Below are positions 1 through 3,976 of a stretch of DNA of 6,160 nucleotides, piece after piece. The first letter of the stretch is position 1; every line of letters begins with the position of its first letter. The DNA is taken from assembly GCA_021791615.1 (NCBI GenBank), contig JAJYWG010000092.1, positions 1 through 6,160 of the forward strand, given 5' to 3'. This stretch comes from Actinomycetes bacterium (GTDB taxonomy: Bacteria > Actinomycetota > Acidimicrobiia > Acidimicrobiales > RAAP-2). The notes under the pieces are model-generated. The model saw only the letters and a program-made list of their open reading frames with translations, had not been told where the DNA came from and did no database searches. The position numbers were made by a program, and so were the translations under genes.

Positions 1-118
1 GGGGCGCGGCTGGGTCCGGGGGCGCGGCTGGGTCCGGGGGCGCGGCTGGGTCCGGGGGCGCGGCTGGGTCCGGGGGCGCGGCTGGGTCCGGGGGCGCGGC
101 TGGGTCCGGGGGCGCGGC
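1..118. repeat. 18-bp perfect tandem repeat (6 full copies plus 10 bp), open at left edge
   Basis: The unit GGGGCGCGGCTGGGTCCG occurs six times without mismatch (1-108), followed by the first 10 bases of a seventh copy. The array continues off the left edge, so its true copy number is unknown. There are no spacers, so this is a minisatellite and not a CRISPR array. Because 18 is six codons, every frame stays open. In frame 3 it would encode repeated GAAGSG, ending at a TAG at 132-134, two bases before the methyltransferase ATG, so it could be the C-terminal tail of an upstream gene. In frame 2 it is continuous with the methyltransferase frame. The identity of the copies suggests recent expansion or ongoing slippage. 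Confidence 0.97.
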
Positions 119-136
119 GACGCGTACCGTGTAGGC

Positions 137-751
137 ATGGACGCCTCAGGATGGGACGAGCGCTACCGGGCCAGCGACCTGGTCTGGTCAGCCGAGCCGA
201 ACGTCTTCGTCGCCGAGGTGACGTCGTCGCTCGAGCCCGGAAAGGCTCTCGACCTGGCGTGCGGCGAGGGCCGCAACGCACGATGGCTGGCCAGCCGCGG
301 TTGGAAGGTCACGGCGGTGGATTTCTCCTCGGTGGCAATCGAGAAGGCCAGACGGCTGAGCGAAGGCCACCCCGGCGAGGTGGATTGGCGATGTGCCGAC
401 ATCGTCACCTGGTCACCGCCTGAACTGGCCTTCGACCTGGCCGTGCTGTCCTACGTCCAACTCCCCGGCACCCAGATGCAAGACGTCTGCCGACACGCGG
501 CGGATGCCCTTGCGCCCGGAGGCCACTTGCTCTTGGTGGGGCACGCCCGGATGAACCTTACCGAGGGCGTTGGAGGCCCCCAGGACCCGGCGGTCCTCTA
601 CGAACCAGAGGACGTCTGTGCGTGGCTTCCCGGCCTGCAGGTCCAGCGGGCCGAGCACGTCCTCCGGAAGGTGGGCGAGGACGTTGGCACCGCCATCGAT
701 ACCCTGGTGCTCGCAACGAGGTCTGCGCTCGGTTCGGAGGCGACGCCCTGA
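137..751 (+). CDS. Class I SAM-dependent methyltransferase, substrate unknown
   Basis: Predicted 204-residue cytoplasmic methyltransferase with the Rossmann-type class I fold. Residues 37-47 (ALDLACGEGRN) are motif I, the glycine-rich SAM-binding loop. The acidic residue after strand 2 is Asp62 in the segment VTAVDFS, expected to bind the ribose hydroxyls. ADIVTW at 87-92 fits motif II, and LAPGGHLLLVGHA at 125-137 fits the post-motif strand. The opening GWDERYRASDLVWS (5-18) is typical of small methyltransferases related to the TehB and thiopurine methyltransferase groups, and the length is normal for them. I chose ATG 137 because family similarity begins there. The frame is also open upstream through the tandem repeat, and no Shine-Dalgarno sequence is visible before the ATG. 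The next gene is convergent, so context gives no substrate. Confidence 0.9.
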   Translation: MDASGWDERYRASDLVWSAEPNVFVAEVTSSLEPGKALDLACGEGRNARWLASRGWKVTAVDFSSVAIEKARRLSEGHPGEVDWRCADIVTWSPPELAFDLAVLSYVQLPGTQMQDVCRHAADALAPGGHLLLVGHARMNLTEGVGGPQDPAVLYEPEDVCAWLPGLQVQRAEHVLRKVGEDVGTAIDTLVLATRSALGSEATP

Positions 752-779
752 GCCACCACTGACGCCGCCGAGTGTCCCG

Positions 780-798
780 GGTCAGCCCGAACCTGACC
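780..798. terminator. Small inverted repeat between convergent genes, possible terminator
   Basis: GGTCAG and CTGACC form a perfect 6-bp stem with a 7-base loop, 28 bases after the methyltransferase stop and between two convergent genes. There is no T-tract on either side, so any termination would be of the U-less type or Rho-assisted. The rest of the 752-873 spacer holds nothing recognisable. Confidence 0.3.
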
Positions 799-873
799 TA
801 CTGTCCCTCGCGAAAGGCGGGTTATGGAGCTCGGGGGCTTGCCCACCAGGCCTCGCCGGGTGAGACGAAGCCT

Positions 874-1314
874 TCAGGGAGCGGGTACCGCCGCCGTTCG
901 AGCGGTTGCTCCGGTGGCAGTGCCGGTCCCAGCTGCTTCAGGATGGCTCTCCTCTGCCGCGGCCTCCGCGACCTGACGGCGCACGTCGTCCATGTCGAGC
1001 GCCCGGACCTGGGAGATCAGGTCCTCCAAAGCCGAGGAGGGCAGGGCGCCGGGGCGAGCGTACAGCAGGACTCGGTCCCGAAAGATCATGAGGGTGGGGA
1101 TCGACATGATCCCGAGTGACCCGGCCAGGTCACGTTGGGCCTCGGTGTCGACCTTGACGAATTTCGCGTCGACATGCTGCTCTGAGGCCTTTTCGAACAC
1201 TGGGGCAAACGAACGGCAGGGTCCACACCACGATGCCCAGAAGTCCACGAGGACGATCCCGTCGGATGAGACCAGCTCTTCGAAGTTCTCCGCCGTTGCC
1301 GCTACCGTTGCCAT
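874..1314 (-). CDS. Thioredoxin with Ala-rich C-terminal extension
   Basis: Predicted 146-residue thioredoxin, a cytoplasmic dithiol-disulfide oxidoreductase. The active site WCGPC lies at residues 29-33 after the strand IVLVDFWAS. The family's conserved cis-proline is Pro73 in SIPT, following the KVDTEAQRDLAGSLGI segment, and FRDRVLLYARPGAL matches the last strands. Residues 1-106 cover a complete thioredoxin domain. About 40 further residues (107-146), rich in Ala, Glu, Gly and Thr and ending AAVPAP, are not part of the usual 105-110 residue fold and look disordered. There is no signal peptide. ATG at 1314 is the start because GGGAG lies 6 bases upstream. The frame continues upstream to 1749, but that stretch crosses a 16/17-bp repeat whose units are not codon multiples. 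It diverges from a DUF2892 gene across an operator-like palindrome, pointing to a sulfur or thiol-stress role. Confidence 0.93.
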   Translation of the reverse strand: MATVAATAENFEELVSSDGIVLVDFWASWCGPCRSFAPVFEKASEQHVDAKFVKVDTEAQRDLAGSLGIMSIPTLMIFRDRVLLYARPGALPSSALEDLISQVRALDMDDVRRQVAEAAAEESHPEAAGTGTATGATARTAAVPAP

Positions 1315-1320
1315 CTCAAT

Positions 1321-1325
1321 CTCCC
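1321..1325 (-). promoter_or_regulatory. Ribosome binding site of the thioredoxin gene
   Basis: On the minus strand GGGAG sits 6 bases before the ATG at 1314. This decides the start against longer readings of the same frame. Confidence 0.75.
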
Positions 1326-1402
1326 TGTCCTTGAGGCAGGCTGTCCTCCGGCCTGCCGCCGATTGCTGTACCGTCCCACCTCTTTCGGCCGGCACTTCGT
1401 AC

Positions 1403-1429
1403 AACCCATATACCCCCTTGGGTATTTCC
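1403..1429 (-). promoter_or_regulatory. Candidate ECF-type promoter of the thioredoxin gene
   Basis: Read on the minus strand, GGAAA (1425-1429) is followed after 19 bases by GTT (1403-1405). The SigR-type promoter consensus known from Streptomyces is GGAAT-N18/19-GTT, so spacing and six or more key bases fit, with A in place of the last T of the -35 element. It would give a leader of about 80 bases. A sigma-70-like TATATG (1407-1412) in the same place is an alternative -10. Both readings put the 1410-1425 palindrome inside the promoter. This is a by-eye match to a short motif. Confidence 0.35.
1410..1425. promoter_or_regulatory. CsoR/CstR-type operator palindrome ATACCC-CCTT-GGGTAT
   Basis: A perfect 6-bp inverted repeat, ATACCC and GGGTAT, with a 4-base centre, about 96 bases upstream of the thioredoxin ATG. 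This AT-flanked, C-run/G-run architecture is characteristic of operators bound by the CsoR/RcnR/CstR family of helical-bundle repressors, which sense copper, nickel/cobalt or persulfides. The genes around it, thioredoxin and DUF2892, fit the persulfide-sensing CstR branch better than copper efflux. The palindrome overlaps the candidate thioredoxin promoter, as a repressor site should. No repressor gene lies in this window, so the regulator would be encoded elsewhere. Confidence 0.6.
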
Positions 1430-1446
1430 TGACGAGCGGGGGCTCG

Positions 1447-1540
1447 GTCGGCGAGCTCGTCCGGTCGTCGAGCTCGTCCTGTTGGCGGGGCATCCGGTTG
1501 GCGGGGCATCCGGTTGGCGAGCTCGTCCGGTTGGCGGGGG
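1447..1540. repeat. Degenerate 16/17-bp tandem repeat, two alternating unit types
   Basis: Five full units plus an 11-base partial unit lie end to end. The units are 1447-1463, 1464-1480, 1481-1496, 1497-1512 and 1513-1529, then 1530-1540. Type A (17 bp, GTYGGCGAGCTCGTCCG, with small changes) occupies units 1, 2 and 5. Type B (16 bp, GTTGGCGGGGCATCCG) occupies units 3 and 4, which are identical. Each type A unit contains the 8-bp palindrome CGAGCTCG. Unit lengths are not multiples of three, so the array is not coding. It lies between the operator and the DUF2892 leader. Confidence 0.9.
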
Positions 1541-1665
1541 CTTGATCCTGCGGAGACGCAGCCGAGACGGGTCCTCCGGCGCGCGGTCATCCGGCTGCGC
1601 AGGCAGGAGATCGGCGGCCACTGGCGATGGCGTATCACGATCCCTCGTGCCACCAGCCCGCGCTG

Positions 1666-1691
1666 GGATGTATCGAATGGACGCGGTCGTT
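1666..1691 (+). promoter_or_regulatory. Weak candidate promoter for the DUF2892 gene
   Basis: GGATG (1666-1670) is followed after exactly 18 bases by GTT (1689-1691), a partial match to the GGAAT-N18/19-GTT layout also seen on the thioredoxin side. TATGTA at 1696-1701 is an alternative sigma-70-like -10 without a good -35. Either would start transcription close to the 1707-1725 hairpin. Only moderate sequence support. Confidence 0.2.
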
Positions 1692-1706
1692 CGTCTATGT
1701 AGTAGG

Positions 1707-1725
1707 TGCCGGTAAAAGACCGGCA
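1707..1725 (+). promoter_or_regulatory. Perfect 7-bp hairpin in the DUF2892 leader
   Basis: TGCCGGT and ACCGGCA pair perfectly around the loop AAAAG, ending 7 bases before the GAGGAG ribosome site. It could be a DNA operator, or a 5' mRNA stem that stabilises the leader. The A-rich loop and the position at the start of the likely transcript favour an RNA role, but nothing identifies a ligand or protein. Confidence 0.5.
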
Positions 1726-1732
1726 GAAGAAC

Positions 1733-1738
1733 GAGGAG
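1733..1738 (+). promoter_or_regulatory. Ribosome binding site of the DUF2892 gene
   Basis: GAGGAG lies 9 bases before ATG 1748 and directly abuts another in-frame ATG at 1739. The spacing selects 1748 as the start. Confidence 0.7.
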
Positions 1739-1747
1739 ATGAGAGTC

Positions 1748-1999
1748 ATGAGAAGGACCGTTGGAAATCTGGATCGTTTCGTCCGCTTCGTGCTTGCGGC
1801 GGGGGCTGTGGCCGGTGCTGGCGTGCTCGGCTTCTCGAGCGGATGGGGGGTGCTCCTCCTGGTCGGCGCGGCCGTGATGGTCCTGACTGGTTCGAGTGCC
1901 TACTGCCCCGCCTACAGCATCCTGCACATCGACACGCTGCCCAAGACGGAGGAGCACCATCAGGAGCGAGGACAGGTCGGAACCCGTCCGGCTGCCTGA
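1748..1999 (+). CDS. DUF2892 family (YgaP-like) small membrane protein
   Basis: Predicted 83-residue inner-membrane protein of the DUF2892 family, the membrane part of YgaP-type rhodaneses. The family signature is visible: an N-terminal RTVGNLDRFVR (3-13), two hydrophobic helices (about 11-29 and 33-50), then the turn LTGSSAYCPAYSILHIDT (46-63) with its conserved Cys53-Pro54 and Tyr56. The tail after 64 is polar. Stand-alone DUF2892 proteins often sit beside sulfurtransferases, thioredoxins and CsoR/CstR repressors, so a role in handling persulfide at the membrane is plausible, though the biochemical function is not established. There is no rhodanese domain here. The start at 1748 is chosen from ribosome-site spacing and because similarity begins with MRRTVGN. 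In-frame ATG 1739 and GTG 1706 are less likely. It is divergent from thioredoxin and followed by a strong hairpin. Confidence 0.88.
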   Translation: MRRTVGNLDRFVRFVLAAGAVAGAGVLGFSSGWGVLLLVGAAVMVLTGSSAYCPAYSILHIDTLPKTEEHHQERGQVGTRPAA

Positions 2000-2025
2000 G
2001 CATTCGCTGACCCGGTCGCCGAAGT

Positions 2026-2059
2026 CTGCCCGATCCGGGAATTCCCCTGGGTCGGGCAG
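2026..2059. terminator. Strong 14-bp stem-loop after the DUF2892 gene
   Basis: A 34-base inverted repeat begins 26 bases after the DUF2892 stop. Fourteen consecutive pairs form, two of them G-U, around a 6-base loop. The outer 8 bp (CTGCCCGA / TCGGGCAG) are perfect. No T-tract follows, as is common for terminators in high-GC actinobacteria. It probably separates the DUF2892 unit from the sigma-factor unit. A DNA-operator role for the sigma gene is the alternative, since the inner GGGAATTCCC is itself a 10-bp palindrome. Confidence 0.6.
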
Positions 2060-2118
2060 GGTCGGGGGTCGTTGAGGGTCACACCGGTCGCACATCAACC
2101 GAGGTGGTCGAGTGAGCA

Positions 2119-2166
2119 CAGTCGGGCGATCAGTCGGGCGATCAGTCGGGCGAACAGTCGGGCGAT
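2119..2166. repeat. 12-bp tandem repeat, four copies
   Basis: CAGTCGGGCGAT is repeated four times end to end, with one mismatch (GAA for GAT) in copy three. It ends 18 bases before the sigma-factor GTG, so it lies in the likely promoter or leader. It is in frame with that gene and would read QSGD repeats, but a stop at 2113-2115 and the absence of any start codon inside the array make translation unlikely. Confidence 0.93.
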
Positions 2167-2184
2167 GGTGGCAGACTCGAGTCC

Positions 2185-3024
2185 GTGACCTCTCCTCCCG
2201 TGCCATCTGGTGCGTCAGGATCCTCCGATCGTGGCAACGAAGTGGGGAAATCGTTCGCAGATCAGGTGGCGGCCGAGGGCCCCGGGCTCTACCGGTATGC
2301 CGTCTCGCTCGTGGGCAACCGTCAGGATGCCGAGGATCTCGTCCATGACACCGTGGTACGAGCGCTGGAGAAGCGCCAGCAGCTGCAGGACTTAACGTCG
2401 CTCAGGACTTGGCTCCACCGAATTCTCCATCGCATCGCAATTGATCATGCCCGTCACGTATCTTTCGAGACCGTCGTGCCGGAACTGGAGGCTCTGCCAC
2501 CTGACCGCGCTCCTACCAACCCCTCCACGTTGATCGAGCGCAGGGAGGCGCAGGAGGATCTGCGCGAGGCATTGCTCCACCTTCCCTTCGCCTATCGAAC
2601 TGTCGTGGTGCTCCATGACGCTGAGGGCTGGACCGTTCCAGAGATTGCCGAATCCTTGAACATCGGTCTACCGGCAGCCAAGCAAAGGTTGCGGCGTGGT
2701 CGCTCGATGCTGGTGGACCTCCTGGCCCATCAGGACGAACGCCACGCGGCGAATCGCGGGGTGGCGCTGAGCTGCCGGCAAGCCCGACGACAGATCTCGG
2801 ACTACATGGACGATGCGCTGGAGCCCGGCCAGAGGGCACTGCTCGAAGCTCACCTCGAGGCGTGCGCGACCTGCCCTCCTCTCTATACCTCGTTGGTGGG
2901 GATTCGAAGCTCGCTCGGGCGCCTCCACGATCCAGACTCAGTCATTCCCCCCACCCTGGCCCAGCGGATACGCGCCAAGGTTGACCAGGCTTCAAGCCAC
3001 GAAGCTGGCTACGGTAGCGGTTGA
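2185..3024 (+). CDS. ECF sigma factor fused to a C-terminal zinc-finger anti-sigma-type domain
   Basis: Predicted 279-residue RNA polymerase sigma factor of the ECF class. Region 2 spans about 35-95, with GNRQDAEDLVHDTVVRALE (44-62) and RTWLHRILHRIAIDHAR (74-90). Region 4 spans about 121-180, with LPFAYRTVVVLHDAEGWTV (133-151) and the helix-turn-helix IAESLNIGLPAAKQRLRRGR. ECF factors normally end near here. This one continues for about 100 residues with a zf-HC2-like unit: Cys197, then His223-x3-Cys227-x2-Cys230, the zinc-ligand pattern of ZAS anti-sigma factors such as RsrA. There is no membrane helix, so the whole protein is cytoplasmic. In most systems the anti-sigma is a separate downstream gene, so here activity may be controlled within one chain, by metal or by thiol oxidation (inference). 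GTG 2185 is the first available start but has no clear ribosome site. GTG 2242 and 2266 remain possible. It probably shares a transcript with the next gene. Confidence 0.9.
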   Translation: MTSPPVPSGASGSSDRGNEVGKSFADQVAAEGPGLYRYAVSLVGNRQDAEDLVHDTVVRALEKRQQLQDLTSLRTWLHRILHRIAIDHARHVSFETVVPELEALPPDRAPTNPSTLIERREAQEDLREALLHLPFAYRTVVVLHDAEGWTVPEIAESLNIGLPAAKQRLRRGRSMLVDLLAHQDERHAANRGVALSCRQARRQISDYMDDALEPGQRALLEAHLEACATCPPLYTSLVGIRSSLGRLHDPDSVIPPTLAQRIRAKVDQASSHEAGYGSG

Positions 3025-3070
3025 AGGTCGGCAGTGACCGTTGAACGTGATGGAAAGGTGCGCGAGCGAT

Positions 3071-3748
3071 ATGACGGAGGTCTCGACATCCCACGCCAAT
3101 GCTGACCCGGGCGATCTCGGACGACGCCTCGTCGAGCGCCGTTTGGAGCTCGGCCTCTCACGCGAGGAGGTAGCCAGTCGGGCCGGAATGGACCCTGGGT
3201 ATCTTCGCCACGTCGAAGAGGAGGCAAACGCCCGACCGAGCCCTGCGGCGTGTGCGCGCCTTGCCGTGGTACTTCAGACCTCGGAGCACTGGCTGCGTGG
3301 CGGCGGCATGGATCGTCCACCGGGCGGAGGGCGTCCAGATGTGATTGGGACTCTGGAGGTGCTCGAGCCTGCGGAATGCCTCGAGAGGCTCTCCCCGGGC
3401 GGCGTGGGACGCGTGGTGTTCGACGAACCGAGGGGACCAGTTGCCCTGCCAGTGAATTATCGGCTTGTCGCCGACGCCATCTACTTCCGGACCGGCACCG
3501 GCTCCATCGCGACCGTGCTCGAACAAGCGGCCACCGTTAGCATGGAAGTCGATCACCTGGACGAGTCACGGCACGAAGGCTGGAGCGTCCTCGTGACCGG
3601 CACGGCATCGGTCGTCACCGATAGCGACGAGCTGGCCCGAGTCGAAGCTGCTGGTGTCGAGCCCTGGGCAGGGGGCGACCGACACCTCGTCGGCAAGATA
3701 CCCGTGACCGTGATCTCAGGGCGAAGGATCCGCGCGTCCGGCTCCTGA
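3071..3748 (+). CDS. XRE-type HTH regulator fused to pyridoxamine 5'-phosphate oxidase-like barrel
   Basis: Predicted 225-residue two-domain protein. Residues 15-75 are an XRE/Cro-type helix-turn-helix: LGRRLVERRLELGLSREEVA, then SRAGMDPGYLRHVEE as recognition region, and the closing ARLAVVLQTSEHWL. Residues about 95-220 resemble the FMN-binding split-barrel (Pyridox_ox_2) group, with PVNYRLVADAIYFRTGTGS (127-145) as clearest signature. Other split-barrel proteins bind FMN or F420, so this one could be a flavin- or redox-sensing repressor. Whether it keeps any oxidase activity cannot be told. It begins 46 bp after the sigma-factor stop on the same strand, so co-transcription is likely. ATG 3071 is preferred because GGAAAGG lies 12 bases upstream. 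ATG 3050 and TTG 3041 in the same frame would add 7 or 10 residues. Confidence 0.85.
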   Translation: MTEVSTSHANADPGDLGRRLVERRLELGLSREEVASRAGMDPGYLRHVEEEANARPSPAACARLAVVLQTSEHWLRGGGMDRPPGGGRPDVIGTLEVLEPAECLERLSPGGVGRVVFDEPRGPVALPVNYRLVADAIYFRTGTGSIATVLEQAATVSMEVDHLDESRHEGWSVLVTGTASVVTDSDELARVEAAGVEPWAGGDRHLVGKIPVTVISGRRIRASGS

Positions 3749-3757
3749 ACACGGATC

Positions 3758-3790
3758 GGGCACTTGGGCGGTATTGATGGGAAAGTGTCC
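3758..3790. terminator. Weak stem-loop after the HTH/PNPOx gene
   Basis: GGGCACTT (3758-3765) can pair with AAGTGTCC (3783-3790) through eight pairs, one of them G-U, across a 17-base loop, starting 9 bases after the stop. There is no T-tract. It lies between convergent genes and may be a terminator. The rest of the 3749-3976 spacer holds only an imperfect 14-bp direct repeat (3881 and 3941) and no credible gene. Confidence 0.25.
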
Positions 3791-3976
3791 TACTGAGAGA
3801 GAGCGTGGTCGCCATCTTCCTCACGGCCGCCAGACGACGAGCGCTCCCCGTCTCGGTGCGCTGATCGTGGATGCTGACCGGAGAGCGAAGCGCGACCATC
3901 GCACTCCGATCACGCCGGCGTTCCAGACCGAGGTGGTCCTGAGAGCGCAGCGCGGGTTGACGTGACGTGACAGAGC

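Larger units (their letters stand above)
1315..1747. other. Divergent control region between thioredoxin and DUF2892 genes
   Basis: This 433-bp spacer has no credible gene of its own. From left to right it contains the thioredoxin ribosome site, the candidate promoter and operator palindrome (1403-1429), the 16/17-bp repeat (1447-1540), a short perfect stem CCAGC/GCTGG (1653-1666), a possible DUF2892 promoter, the leader hairpin (1707-1725) and the DUF2892 ribosome site. Reading frames that cross it are interrupted or consist of repeat-derived Arg/Pro/Asp-rich sequence. Confidence 0.7.

Noticed and set aside
1..118. CRISPR array
   Set aside because: The units are contiguous with no unique spacers, and 18 bp is too short for a CRISPR repeat.
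1315..1749. N-terminal extension of the thioredoxin (291-residue version), and the overlapping 296-residue minus-strand frame reaching 2206
   Set aside because: These frames run through non-codon-length repeats, the operator and the divergent DUF2892 gene. A good ribosome site defines the start at 1314.
2038..2073. SigR-type promoter for the sigma gene (GGAAT ... GTT)
   Set aside because: The spacing is 28 bases instead of 18-19, and GGAAT is inside the hairpin stem.
2112..2348. GTG-started 78-residue frame beginning in the 12-bp repeat
   Set aside because: It is repeat-derived at its start and then overlaps the well-supported sigma factor in another frame.
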